A DNA stretch of 64,000 nucleotides from Phragmites australis (GCF_958298935.1 NC_084929.1:4588001-4652000), one strand, 5' to 3'; positions 1-11,681 are shown, counted from the first letter of the stretch. Notes: generated by a model not told the origin, from the letters alone. Made by a program: numbers and translations.

Positions 1-399
1 TCAAAATTAGCTACAGAAACAGCTGGGATCAAAACCAGCTACTTCCTATTGTCGTACACAGGGTTGAAAACGGACGGGAGAAATCTCGTCCCATCCTGTC
101 CTGTTTTTCACTTTTTTCCCCGATCGATCTCAGATTTTTGGAATTATGCGAAAACAGATCGAGAACAGGGAACTCGATGCGAAAATGGGATCGAAAACAA
201 TTTCACTGTTTTCTTAACTGTATTTTCAAAATCCCGTTTTTAATCAAGGTATTCCCGCCGAAATCTCGTTTTCAATATGAGACCACATGTGTTCGTGTCT
301 CCGTGAGTCAACAGCCCAGCCCACAGCCAGTCGCCCACAGGCCGCACACGCACAACACAGACGCACTCGGCACTCAGATCTACCATCGCCTGGACGCCT

Positions 400-780
400 G
401 CCTCGCCCTCGAGCCCTAGCCGCGCGCCGTCACCGGTTAGCACGTCGTTGTCCGGCCAGCCCTCGCCCTGAGCGGCCACCGCTCTCGGCCCCCGGCCAGC
501 GCGCCATTGTTCGGCCGGCCCCCACATTTCTCGCTGCCGCCCTCGGCCAGCACGCCATCGTCTGGCCAGCCCTTGCCCTGAGCGGCCGCTGCCCTCGACT
601 AGCGTGCCATTGTCCGACCGGCCACCGTACTTCGCGCCGCCGCCCTCAGCCCCCTACCTGGACGTCGCCCTCGGCCCTTGCCCTACATGCTGACGCCCTC
701 GGCCTGTCAGCCCTGCCCTGCAATCCTGTCAGACGCGAAGACGCAGACGCCCGCCCACGAGCCACAATGCCGCCGACGGG
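400..780. repeat. GC-rich degenerate tandem repeat inside the hAT
   Basis: Imperfect repeats of roughly 60-70 bp contain variants of CGGCCAGC-CGCCATTGT-CGGCC and TCGCCCTGAGCGGCC. Their composition is unlike the AT-rich remainder of the element. Long Arg/Pro/Ala-rich reading frames on both strands here are composition artefacts. The block may be captured host DNA; no gene was recognised in it. Confidence 0.6.
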
Positions 781-1261
781 AGAAGCATCTTCTGGATCCA
801 AATCCCATCGCTTTCTCCTGGAGCCGCCACGTGTTGCTGTCAACGCCAACACATGCACCTTTTTTTGGTTTGCATTAGACGCAATTTAGGTTTTAGACTG
901 CAATATAGTAGTGAAACAACTAAATTCAGAACATGAAGCTCATATGAGATGGATATTCTGCAGTACTTTCATGAGTTCTTTTGCTACTTTTCATTCTGTA
1001 TATCGCTGACTTGCAGATGTTTGTCTTTGTTTGATCATTTGCCAATTTGCCACTGTGCTCAACTGCGTATGCTCTGTAATTACAGCACTCCACTAGATCC
1101 AGGTGCATGTGTAGTGTCCCAAATGGTGACACATGTATGATTTATTCTGACATGATATCCACATATACATAGTTGCACTAAAGCGACAATGGATAGTTTT
1201 AAAGTATGCATACAACCTTTTCTTTTCTTTCAAATATATATCCATTATTTCTTTTCTAACA

Positions 1262-1456
1262 GTGACACGAGACTTTCAAATTATTCGTGATGTGATGGTC
1301 ATACAAGTGTCAACGGTTGCATCTGAGTCTACTTTTAGTGCTGGTGGTTGTGTCATTGATCTTTACCGTAGTCGTCTTGATCCAGAGATGGTAGAAGCTT
1401 TGATTTGCACTAAAGATTGGGTAAAGGCCGCAAGAAAAAGTGATACTTTTTTTTAG
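1262..1456 (+). pseudogene. hAT transposase C-terminal dimerisation fragment
   Basis: The 64-codon stretch contains VSTVASESTFSAGG followed by RSRLDPEMVEALICTKDW, the signature of the hAT C-terminal dimerisation domain found at the end of Ac-type transposases. It follows a plausible splice acceptor (TTTTCTAACAG just before 1262) and ends in a stop codon, so it looks like the last exon of a transposase. No zinc-finger BED domain or catalytic core was seen elsewhere in the element on this strand. This is a remnant; the strand is taken as the element's sense orientation. Confidence 0.8.
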
Positions 1457-2504
1457 TTACAATTGTGCAAAGATTGATTTTTTTCTTTTACTAATATATC
1501 TGTCTGCTGGCTTTATCTTTCGCTTTGAATTTTCAAATTCTAACAATGTTGTTTCAATTGTGACTAATCTTGAGGTTCTGTCTACTGCTATGGCTAATAA
1601 ATTATTGATTGAGGTATGTTTCCTAAAATATGCAATATTGTACCTTTTTTGTGTAAGCATTGCACCATTTCCTTTCTGGCTGAAACTAGATTAATTACCT
1701 GAAACATTTGAGTTGGATGATTAGACTGGAATTTCTTAGGTACGCAAAGGTGTTCTTCAAAGCTGGGACTGATCAATTATTCGTTGCATAACACATTTAA
1801 TGTGTTCATTTTTTAAGTTTTGGCTTCCTGATCACACATGGAGGGTCCTACTTGCCTTTCTCTCTCTCTCTTTTTTTTTTAAATTCTCCGTGTGCAATAG
1901 CAGCACCTGCGTTTTTCTCACGCGATCATGACTGATCGGATCGGAGGACCCATTCCAGTTTCATCTGTTCTCCATCACTAACAATGTTGCTTCAAAGAAG
2001 CTTTAATTAGGCGCAAGCAATCACACATTGAGGTTTTGTCTACTGCCATGGCTAACAATGTTACTTCAATTTTAGTGCTGCTTATTTTCATGACAGTGAT
2101 CCTAGCAGTAGTAAGTAACAATGAAAGGCGAAAAATGATGATAGCATTTTACATATTCTGCGTGTTTGAAATATAGGAGAAGGAGAAGGGGGAGAAGTAG
2201 AAAGAAGAAAAGAAAGTGATTCAGATATGATGAATGATGTTGATGAGCTGTAGGTTAAGTAAAAGAATATGTGTCTATATGTTTTGCTGTCATATTAGGT
2301 TATTATTGTGACTATATCATGTCGGTGTGTGAATTTATCTATTTGTAACTCATATGTCATTATACGAATGGTTGAATGTGACGTACTGGTGTGACAGTAT
2401 TCAAACAAGTAGTGTATGAAACTTGATCGGTTATGTCTACTTAGGTTGTGGACTTGTGATAATATTTTGTTCTCTGTGTGGAAATATTTTGTTCTATTGG
2501 AGGG

Positions 2505-2890
2505 CTTCGGCAAGGCTTTCTGGACAGCTGTCACTTGCATAGGCTTCCTGAAGTTTGCTATGTAAACTCGAGAGCAACTTGTTGGTATCTGGGCATGTAC
2601 TACTGCCAGAACATCTATGTTTGCTATGTTCCATGGGCCTGTACTACTGCCAGAAAACTGCATATATTTCTTAGATAACTGCATATATCTATGTTTGCTA
2701 TGTTCCCTGGCCCCTGGGTCTGTACTACTGCCAGAACATCACCGGCCGTGCCATGTACTCGCTGGCCGCGATCAATCGTGTGAGAAGCAAAGGCATGAGC
2801 AGCTAGGACACGGTGAAGAGGGGCAGAGACAGAGACAGGGACTGGCCGTGATCAGTCGTGTGAGGAGCAAAGGCATGAGTAGTTGTTGTC
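2505..2890. repeat. Short direct repeats inside the hAT
   Basis: Several copies of TGTACTACTGCCAGAA occur (near 2597, 2640 and 2719), alternating with copies of ATCTATGTTTGCTATGTTCC. Downstream there are two copies of a block containing TCGTGTGAG-AGCAAAGGCATGAG (about 2775 and 2857). They resemble subterminal repeat expansion in non-autonomous hAT elements. Confidence 0.6.
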
Positions 2891-5800
2891 GATTCTAGAA
2901 TATGGTCGGACATCCTCAAGTTCGTTTCTGGCAGTGTTTCCATCCGAATTAGTTCGTTTTCAATATCTCGACATTCTCAAGTTCATACCCGTTTTCAGCT
3001 TTTTCGTTTTCGAGAGAAAATATGAAAGTGAAAACGGTTAAAAAAAAATTTCGACCGTTTCCATCCGTTTTCATCCCTAGTCGTACACTCGTTTTATAAG
3101 CTTGAAAGGGTTGGATAACCCTTCACCGGCCCTACTAATGACATGGCTTCTTGTAATGCCTCCAGCAGATACTCCGGATGATCTTCGATGCACACACGAC
3201 CAAACCCTGCCGGTATTTTGCGTAGAGTTCTTCCAACGATCTGCGACAAAGAAGAAAGATCTATGAGAAATATTTCAGTTTCATTCTGCTCACCATTGGT
3301 TCCAGCTAGAACCAAATCAACCACAAAACAAATTCCATAATTAGGAAATTAGAGATCAAATTATCAACAAGTCATTGTTTGAAAATCGTGGAAGTTACTC
3401 ATGCTAAGTGTTTGTGCACCCATTGGAAAGTACCAATATTCTAGAGTTTCCATGCTAGTAAGTTATTTGCTGAAGATGCCAAGATCAAACGCAACTCGTT
3501 CAAACCTTGCGAGCGTAGCCGCCATAAGCTATCCCTCCAATGAAATCTTGCTGAGAACTGATCATTTCAGAGGCTGCTATCCCTGAATTTTTCAGAGTTT
3601 TTTTTTTCATAAGGGCATTAGTTTCCAGGGGTGAGATCACTTAGAATCCAAGTAAACTTCCTTTGTCATACACAATTCATTAAGCAACTGAATCCATACA
3701 TTGGATGGTCATAGGTTTAACCATTATTCTATCACCTAAGAATTGAATAAGAAAAGGAATGCAAGGAACAAATTACCGGGAAAAGTCGTAGACTGGAAAA
3801 GGCCAGCTTTCTTTAAGCAATCTATAGTGTATGAATTGGTGCAACCAGCCAACTGATAGAAGACTTCAAAACCATAGTAGCAGCAGATGCTTAGAAAATG
3901 CGAAGGATAAGAGAGCCACAGAAGGCAAAATATTCCAATGGTTGGCTTCATTTACCAGGAGGCCTATCTGACGCTGAAGCCAGATGAACAGCAAAAGAAA
4001 CGGTCTCCCTTGTTGCACCTCGACCAATGTCGCCACTCATGGGTCGGCCATCTAACTGATCACACAAAGAAAAGCAATTCAGAAAATCCTAGGATAAAAG
4101 CCCAATATGTTCAGAAGATGAAAAGTAGTAGTAGTAGTAGCAGCAGCATAGATCATATGCGTGACCAGGTTCCTACCACATCAAGAGGATTAACAAAGTG
4201 ATGCTAGCATTTACAGAATCTAACTGCAAATATAGAAGAGATTAAACTATATATTCACGATAATCTCTAGTTTGAATAAGCACATATCGCAAGAAACATA
4301 TAAAAATGTTAAAGTAAGTTCTCTTGAACTAGCTATATCTGACAATATACAAACATATTAGGAAGTAGCAACTGGGTAATATGTTCTCTTGAGAACTAAC
4401 CTGCCAAAGATTATACCCTTGAAGATGGGATTCCATTATTGTGTATATCGCAAACATGAAATCAACTGTTGATTCACCAATATCAGGCAGGCTAACCTGA
4501 AAGGCATGATCTTATGAATCATGGTAGAAGAATGAAGGAATTCCTTCTTTAATAAAAGGGATCATGGTGACATTTTCAGCATTAGAAATAGTGTATATGC
4601 ATCACGAAATCAAGAGCGAAACTTACTGCTACCAGCTTCACATTATTGATCGACTCATTCAAGTTATTCCAGAGGGTAATGAACATATCAGTGCCCCTAC
4701 AGTGATGGAAATATATCAGATCAAGAGTCCTAAGTAATGGAGAAAAGGCAAACATAACTCAATATTATGTGACCTTCAAGAAAAGGAAAACATACTTTCC
4801 AGTGGTATGTATCTCTATTGCATCAACATCATTCCTTTTCAACAGTTCAGCAGTTGTAGTAGGATCTCGAACATACGACAGCTCCTGAAATTGTTTCAAG
4901 AAAAGCTTGCAGCTTCTATAAGATACACAAAGGTGCAGGAAGGATCAGATTTAATATACTGTGAAGTTGTATAATGTAATGAAGGCTATTTGAAAACAAT
5001 GGTGTGGACTTCTGATGATGCCAAAAAGAACAAGGAAGAGAGAAGAAAGGCAGCACTCACTTATTCTGTCATAAGGGCAAACTGGCAAGCATCGGCCGCA
5101 GCCATAGCACTGCTCCGTAATTACACTGCCCTAAACAAGGAAGAACTCAGGTCATAAAACATAAAAGATAGGAATTCATGAAGGGCATAAACAGAATCAG
5201 AAGAAAATAGCCAACACAATTGATACCTCAAGTTTACACGAGGAATCAGACTGCATCTCCAGTGATATTGCATCAGCAAGACAAACTTTCTCACATGGCT
5301 TTGAGCAATTTGGTGGGCAAACCTCAGGATCAAATTCTAAATAATAGAGAAGAGTTCAAGTTTTCTTCAGAGGAGAAAAAGTTCAGTAGTTGAGAAATAT
5401 GCTGTTAAATAAGCACAGGGCAAATCCTGCTATCGGAAACTGGAAAGTAGTAATAGCAATTCTCAAATGAGGATAATCAAAATAAGGCAGTAATTTTGAA
5501 GTACCATGAATGAAGTTTTTAAATAATTAACTAGGAAATATGGTAGATAATTTTGTAAACAGCATGTTATTACCACTTTACGGAAATGAAGATCTCTGCA
5601 ATCATCATTAACACTAACCATCACCCATGGCCTCTGGAAATATGGCACAATTGAGGCTGCAACATCAATACCCTCATTCACTGCACCCACCACAGATACA
5701 TCTGCCGCACAGTCAATGCAATCCACTGCATGCAAAACTGTCCATGATATAGACCATCAAGTTTTATCCGTTATATTGGTGAAATTACTGTAGCGCTAGC

Positions 5801-5936
5801 CAGTTTCAAGGTCAGGAAGGGAAAGGAAAGAGCTGGGTTTCTATCAAATACGGAAACGTTTCCTGTCCAGAGATTAAAGAAAATAAAACTGTTTTACCAG
5901 TAGAAGTATTTACCATCACAAAATTCTGTTCTTTTT

Positions 5937-7000
5937 TTTCTCCAATATGCAGGAGAGCTGCATATCATTTCATTAAAGAAGAAAAAGAACCAAGTACAAC
6001 ACCAACTCCTCCCCTTAACAGTTTGGTAACATGCGCGCCACTGACTCAAAAAAAGAAAAAAACGATCCAACCTAAACAACCACTGCACCTAGACAATCCC
6101 AGAGACTAACTCTAGGAGCTGCCTTGCCCCAGCAGCACACCACAAAACACCTTCTTCTACTACAGCCCTCACAGCCCTATTTACATCAGGAGAGGTAGAG
6201 TTGAAGACACAATCGTTGCGGTGCTTCCAAAGCTCCCAAGCAACAAGGATGATCAAAGAATTAAGGTCAATCCTATGTTGCTTGTTGAATTGTTTGAGTG
6301 ATCGACTCCACCATCCTCAGAAGCTGCCAACATCAGGAGGCGGAGATATCATTTCAAGCCCAACTCGTCAAAAGATGATGAACCATACTTGCTGAGATAC
6401 GACGCTGGAGATGAGAAGGTGCTGCATAGTCTCATCTTGTTGATCACAGAGAGGGCAACAGGGAGGATGAAGAAGACCTCGTTTGGCTAGCCTTTCAGCC
6501 GTCCAACAGCGATTGAGTAAAGCCAATCATATGAAAAACTTACAACGCAACGGTGCCCATGATTTCCAAATCCTTTTCCATGGTGCAAACCTTGGTGCCC
6601 ATATAAAAAGCTTTATAGGCCGACTTGTAGGAGTATGTCCCTGAGCTAGATAGTTTCCAAGTATGTTGATCCTGCACATCATGTTGCAAAACTATATCTT
6701 CTATCAGGTCCCAAACCAACAGATATTCCTCAATGGCTTGAACAGTCAGAGCACCTTTAATATCCGAAACCCAACGTCAATTTTCTAGATCCTGTGCAAC
6801 AGTTCCTTTGATTAATCACCCTTTTGGGAACCAAAGCAATGAGATTTGGGGCCAACTCAGCCAACGTACGCCCATGTAACCATCTGTCGGACCAAAACTT
6901 GGTGTCTCTCAAAAAAATTATGTTCTTTATCTAACCATTCAATCAAATAAGCCTTTCTTAGCACATTTCATGTAAACGTTTTATGAATCACTCGGCTGAA
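5937..7000 (-). mobile_element. LINE 3' end in intron 1 of the LdpA-like gene
   Basis: On the minus strand a degenerate frame runs from a [10 protein letters not shown] motif (about 6895) through CPLCDQQDETMQHLL (about 6450) to WELWKHRNDCVFN (about 6210). This is the zf-RVT region that closes ORF2 of plant L1-type LINEs. The 3' end carries the familiar tail ending CAGCTCTCCTGCATATTGG, followed by an A-rich run near 5930-5945. The copy is 5'-truncated and has in-frame stops. The upper boundary is approximate; no target duplication was established. Confidence 0.75.
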
Positions 7001-7089
7001 CTATTCACTAATTTTACTTTCATAAAGTCTTTGAAGTGCTCATTCATTAACAGAAGTTCCTGTTGATGAAAATATGAATTTTCAATGTT

Positions 7090-8700
7090 TTCATGAGCCT
7101 TTTCTCAAATGGACCGGCTGGCCCATTGGCCTATGAGCTGCCCTGGCCCATTGCGGTGAGGGTACTTGAGCTGGACTTGTATCAGCTAGGGTTTAGGCAT
7201 GGAGAAAAGGGGAAAGCCAGGGAAGAGAGAGGAGGCGGCGGCGGCGGCGTAACCGCCTTCCTGATCCTTTAGGGGATTGGGTGGGGTTGGATGGCGTCGC
7301 GTCATCTATTTGTAGGCCTTCTTCCTCTTCCTTGGGTGCGGACTGGAAAGTCCTCTCCATCTATTTGGTTCTCACTGTTCTTCTTCTTTCGGTTGGGGAT
7401 CTCCCTAAGTTGGACCCGAGTTCAGCTCGTGATTTGGCTTGGAGAGTCAGAGCCGGAAGGGATTGGTGGTGGTGGTGACCTTGTGTTGGTTCCTGTCGGA
7501 GCTGTGCGTGCTGAGGTTCGCTCACACGAGCCGACGCGGTGCGGTGAGGCTTTGTATCTCCGTCTTCCTCGTTGGTGGTAACGATGGTGAAAAGGATTTC
7601 TGGGACAACAGCTTCATTGTCATGCCTTGTCTCTATTGTTTTTGCTTTTAAGCAAATCTCACTGTGAGTATTTTGTTTCCTCTCTTTCTAAATTCTGGAC
7701 AGTGCAACGTATATACTGTATTGGCTCGATGATGAATAGAATTGCTGAAATTTGAGCATATTCTCTGAGTAATCTAGCATAAACCTGTGAATTCTCTAGT
7801 TTTGTGATTGCAACTGTTAGCACCTGGGAATTGTGTAGTGTGCTTCTGCTCTGTTATGTACATCGAGATACACCTGATGTTTTGATTATCTAGTGTGCTA
7901 CCTATTGAGTTGTTGCCTGGATCAATATTTCAGTGAGCTCTGAGTATACTTTACATTTTTGGTACTGGACGAATTGCTAGTTCAAGTTGTTGTTGCTATC
8001 TTTCGCAATTGGTAGTTCAATTTCATCTTTCATTCAGTAGTGGTCTGCCACTGCTATTCTGAGTGTGTGCTCTTAGGCTTGTCATTGCAATACTGTCCAA
8101 GGTGTTTCTTTGATTCTGGAGAACTCAGTATAGGTTCTTTAACTAGCTGATGCTTAGGAACATTGCCCAATTAATAATGAATTCTATATGACAATTAGGG
8201 TGTAGGACCATCAAAGTCCTGAGGCCAATTGTTACTCATTGTCTGAGAGCAATTCTTTCTTCAAATACCTGTTGTTCGGTACTTTATATTTACATGATAA
8301 ATGTTGCTTTTTCCTATGGTAAATAAAAAATAGGGATGAGAAAAGTCAAGAGGCCTCTACAATATAAGGGAAAGAAAGACAGATGAGCCAACTTGAGATT
8401 TTTTGGCATTATCATCACAAAGATCATATTTATTCTTTTTATGATGTTCTGTTCTTGTTATTTTATTTATAGGATATTAGTATCCATGCTCATATTGTCG
8501 TATTATATACAACAATCCAGAAATCATATTGCTTTTGAAATGGGTAGTTCTAGCTCCTCTGACCTACCATCTTCGTCCTCGGATGCAATTACGCAGGACA
8601 ATTCACAGGTTAAAACCATTTCACTTTTCTTCTATGATGACAATTCCGCATGCATCCTTGTTACATCATCTCCAATTTACTTTGCTAAATCGCTAGTCCC
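7090..8700 (+). other. Leader-like insertion of unknown origin in the same intron
   Basis: The segment has the look of a 5' gene region on the plus strand: a GGCCCA-rich stretch, CTAGGGTTTAGG near 7188, a (GGC)n run near 7240, a GC-rich block to about 7590, then T-rich intron-like DNA. A plausible acceptor (TTTATAG near 8470) opens a frame reading MGSSSSSDLPSSSSDAITQ and a donor follows at about 8610. A serine-rich start of this kind is common in grass transposase genes, but no domain follows and no terminal repeats were found. Function unknown; it may be captured 5' sequence. Confidence 0.3.
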
Positions 8701-9047
8701 TAGATTCCAACCTAGTTAGGCGAAGCTGCAAAGTGGCGAGGGAACGCTACCTCGAAGCTGGCGCCGCAGATGAGCTTGACCCAGTCGCCGCGCCGGAGGG
8801 CCGCGACCTGCGGTGGGTGGTCGCCGGCGAGGCTGGCCCGTCGGGCGTCAGCGTAGGCGGAGATGGAGGCTGCGGCCCGGACGGCGGCGTGGGAGGCGAG
8901 GAGAGGCGGCGGCGGGACCGGCACGGCGGCCATGGCTCCTCGCGCGGGCAGAGAAATATCTTCTTCACCTGGGCCGTTCCGCTCCCTGGCCTGAGCAAAC
9001 GATCCAGCGGTGCTCCCAGGTCCGTAGATCATGAGATCAACGGCTGA

Positions 9048-9421
9048 TATAAATCGAGATAATTTCGAGAGATCTATTTTTTAAAAAAGGATTATTTCGA
9101 GACCGCTGATTTTCCAGCCATGGAGATTTGCATTGTGGCAGCACATGATCGATAACTTTCAAGCCATGGAGATTTGCATTGCCAACTTAATTTGCATTAA
9201 GCAACAAATCTCTATAAACCAGAGGGCCTACCTGGAACGCAGGAGTTTCGTACTATTTTCATATAATAATCAAATAATAAAAGTTTAATTACTGTATGAA
9301 TATGAAATATTTTCCTGCAATTCACCCGGAGCCCTAGAGGAATTTTTTTTTGGGAATTGCTGCGCGTACGACCCAACTGTACGTACTCACATACAAGGTT
9401 TGGTAGCGTGTGAGTAACCGA
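9048..9421. promoter_or_regulatory. Upstream region of the LdpA-like gene
   Basis: This is AT-rich DNA upstream of the minus-strand ATG at 8933. A direct repeat AGCCATGGAGATTTGCATTG occurs twice (about 9117 and 9163). No clear TATA box was picked. Nothing else is recognisable. Confidence 0.3.
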
Positions 9422-9899
9422 AGGTCCGTTTGGTTACCTATGACCTTATCCTGGCTGGTATAAGTGAATCAGGTTAGATACATATAATCTATTTTGTTTA
9501 GTCTAGACTGATTTTGGAGATATATTGTTTGGTTGATCGTTTAAGGACATGTCGTATGAGATAAAATATTTAAAAATAAATATTACTGTGATGTTTATTT
9601 TGCATAAGTATATTCTAATAGGTCTTAGTTATATCATTAAACCTTACTTAAGTTTAAAACATATTAATATTACTTAATACGCACTAACCACGTACTAATA
9701 TCAACATTAGTTAGATGCCGGTTTGCATCTAGCGAGCCAGGCCGCAAAAAACAAAAATAATTTTTGTTTCTCAGGAGCCAAACTAGGTTTCTTTTTGCAT
9801 CCAGCGGGATAAACCCAGATCTACATTCAAACAACCAAACATTCAGAATCTGCACCCCACGAGCCTGGTCGGGCCTCGTAGAGGCAACCAAACGCCCCC
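9422..9899. mobile_element. MITE with CGTTTGGTT terminal inverted repeats
   Basis: The left end reads GGTCCGTTTGGTTACCT and the right end is the complement of GGGGGCGTTTGGTTGCCTC, giving short imperfect inverted ends about 480 bp apart. The interior is AT-rich without coding potential. Ends of the CGTTTGGTT type are common in grass MITEs. I could not settle a target duplication, so the superfamily is open (hAT or PIF are possible). Confidence 0.5.
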
Positions 9900-9933
9900 A
9901 AGTCCCTCTCGCTGACGCTTGGATGTCAGTATT

Positions 9934-11190
9934 CTTTTGTATTTTGTGAATTCTACATGAAATAGTTCAATTTGTGTAGCACTTACAAAGATTACTCACA
10001 CACCAAACAAGCCTAATTAACTCCCTCAAGCATGCATACCTGTGCGGGCGACCAACTAACCAACGCGTATTGCAGAAACCACAATCAAAGACTTAACACA
10101 AATTTTGCATCTCAATTTCACTTCTACCTAATTATGCCATATGCATATGAGAGACGATCTTACAAGGGACTTATCCATGTACGGTTGATATGCACATCCT
10201 AGTAAACTAACCAACCAAACCTGGTGGCTCAATCGCCATCATGTGCATATCAATGCATCAACATGATTAACCACATATAAATTTCCCTAGGAATCTTCAA
10301 GGAAATTGCCCAATTTGCACAAGACAGCCGCTAATCATGTACTACAAATCGCGGTGATGATCGACGGTGGGCGATCTGGACACATGTCTAGTGGATACGT
10401 GTCAGATGAGAAGGTTCCACGCAAATCACTATACCCGATAACATATGCCATGAGGAGGAGAACATGGCCGCAAATCAAACCCTCAAATCATGGAGATTTA
10501 CATGTGCAGTGCATTGGATTACTCTAATAGCCACATTGTGCCTTATCATGATCAACTCCCCAGTGGGGAACATGCTGGCACATTAGAGCCTAATCTATTG
10601 TTTATTTTATACTAATTCCCAACTAACATAGGATGCATATATCATGCATGCACCACTAACTATGTGCACACATATGATGTAGGAGACTTTTCTTTGGTGC
10701 ACTTTTGCTGAGGTGGCAGCCTAGCAGGAGGTGGTGGAGTATGTGGGGCCCATGGCACATCAAACATGCATGCATGCATGCATGGGATAGGGGGATACAG
10801 GGTGTTCTGACGAGGAAATTAAAAGGGGAGCGTGAATGGTTGGTGGTGTGTGAGAGGTGTCTGCCAGTGCTTTGGAGAGAGAGAAGAGAGAGAGAGAAAG
10901 AGAGGATGTTGGTTGTTTAAGGAATCATGTGGTGGCATGTGGCCTTGAGTTAGGAGAACATGCCCTCGCATTCAAGCAATGCCTTCCATGCCTGCCAACA
11001 TGCCAACATGCCTGCATGCTCTTTCTCTCTCTATCTCAATGTGTACCATGTCATATCCATATGATCTAGCTAGCTAGCTATGGTGCATATATGCACGCCT
11101 TGATCACTACAAAAGAAAAGTTTATTCTTGCCTTTTGTCACGCATGCCACCTAATTCCCACACATATCTCCCCTTCCAACCTAGCTCCAA
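9934..11190. promoter_or_regulatory. Intergenic and promoter region upstream of the HLH gene
   Basis: Gene-free, moderately AT-rich DNA. It contains a (CATG)n run near 10769-10788, a GAGA tract near 10870-10905, GGGCCCATGG near 10747 and a CTAGCTAGCTAG run near 11067. GA and GGGCCC elements are frequent in plant promoters, but binding here is only inferred. Confidence 0.35.
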
Positions 11191-11194
11191 CCAT

Positions 11195-11204
11195 CTATAT
11201 AAAC
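11195..11204 (+). promoter_or_regulatory. TATA box of the HLH gene
   Basis: CTATATAAAC lies about 155 bp before the ATG at 11352, followed by a CT-rich leader (CCCCTCTCTCTAAC, then TCTCTCTCT), typical of plant core promoters and 5' leaders. Transcription would start roughly 30 bp downstream. Confidence 0.7.
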
Positions 11205-11351
11205 AACCATTGCCCCTCTCTCTAACATACTTATTAGCCACTAGTTAGCACTGTATCTCTCTCTCTAAAAGTAGTCACCTCCCTCTCTCTCCTTCATTAT
11301 CCCATTGTTGGAAGAAGCTAGGCATTGCAGCTTCCAAGCAAGATTCACACG

Positions 11352-11681
11352 ATGGGTGCTCACACCGGTAGCCGTTGCGACGCTTCGACGTCGATGACGA
11401 GGAGCACGAGGGCACCAGCGTCCTACGCCCTGGCTCCGAGAAGGCCGTCGCCGCCGGCGACGTCGAGGAATAATGGTGACGGAGACGGCAAGGCTAGGAC
11501 AAGGCGCCGCGACATGGAGGTGAGGAGGAAGATGGAGGCGCTGAGGCGCCTCGTGCCGAGCGGCGACGGCGACGAAGTCGACGAGCTCCTCCTCCGCGCC
11601 GCCGGGTACATCGCGCAGCTGCAAGCGCGGGTGCAGGTGATGCAGCTCATGGTCGACGTGCTGGAGCACACAAAGGATTAA
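11352..11681 (+). CDS. Atypical HLH regulator (UPBEAT1/PAR-like)
   Basis: This single-exon gene encodes 109 residues. The N-terminal half (1-50) is low-complexity, rich in Ala, Pro, Ser and Arg. Residues about 53-109 hold a helix-loop-helix: a basic stretch KARTRRRDMEVRRKMEALRR, a loop LVPSGDGDEV, and a second helix DELLLRAAGYIAQLQARVQV. The glutamate of the E-box-binding H-E-R signature is absent, so it is likely a non-DNA-binding or atypical bHLH of the small plant group that includes UPBEAT1, PAR1 and IBH1. Those proteins restrain bHLH activators in growth control by forming heterodimers. The ATG at 11352 is the first in frame; the frame extends upstream only through a TTG codon. It has a TATA box at 11195 and stands alone. 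The function is inferred from the family. Confidence 0.8.
   Translation: MGAHTGSRCDASTSMTRSTRAPASYALAPRRPSPPATSRNNGDGDGKARTRRRDMEVRRKMEALRRLVPSGDGDEVDELLLRAAGYIAQLQARVQVMQLMVDVLEHTKD

Larger units (their letters stand above)
59..3079 (+). mobile_element. Ac-like hAT DNA transposon, defective
   Basis: The element starts CAGGGTTGAAAACGGACGG and ends with the complement of TAGGGATGAAAACGGATGG. The imperfect terminal inverted repeats have C at one outer end and T at the other, as known for maize Ac. The 8-bp direct repeat GTCGTACA flanks it exactly (51-58 and 3080-3087), the target-duplication length of hAT elements. About 3.0 kb lies between, but only a C-terminal transposase piece (1262-1456) is recognisable. 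The rest includes a GC-rich tandem block and short direct repeats, so it is probably non-autonomous. It lies in what would be the 3' untranslated region of the LdpA-like gene on the other strand. Termini and duplication are seen directly; defectiveness is inferred from the missing domains. Confidence 0.9.
3094..8933 (-). pseudogene. LdpA-like 4Fe-4S protein gene, probably broken
   Basis: Exons found on the minus strand: 8751-8933 (start ATG; ends DWVKLICGASFE), 5577-5725 (DCIDCAAD, RPWVMVSVNDD), 5227-5336, 5061-5130, 4796-4884, 4627-4696, 4401-4496, 3956-4055, 3777-3863, 3506-3582 and 3094-3240. They match the plant relatives of cyanobacterial LdpA, a predicted iron-sulfur redox protein linked in cyanobacteria to clock input; the plant role is not known to me. 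Two ferredoxin-like cysteine clusters are visible: CPPNCSKPCEKVC and CYGCGRCLPVC. Three defects appear. A short exon of about 49 bp expected between the first two was not found in the 3-kb intron. The junction 5577/5336 is one base short. The acceptor exon at 4884 is two bases short, giving a stop near 5120. All other splice phases agree. It could be a recent pseudogene or contain assembly errors. Confidence 0.8.

Noticed and set aside
287..889. 200-codon Arg/Pro-rich open frame
   Set aside because: It lies in a GC-rich tandem repeat inside a hAT element, and open frames occur on both strands, so it is compositional.
5041..5336. Shifted minus-strand frame (70 codons) as an independent small gene
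   Set aside because: It is the out-of-frame reading of an LdpA-like exon; the true frame shows the iron-sulfur cysteine motif.
9117..9182. Repeated AGCCATGGAGATTTGCATTG as a possible operator
   Set aside because: Only two copies with no symmetry; a local duplication is enough.
11105..11118. CACTACAAAAGAAA, resembling a CACTA terminus
   Set aside because: No matching inverted end or subterminal array is nearby; it lies in the promoter of an intact gene and is probably chance.
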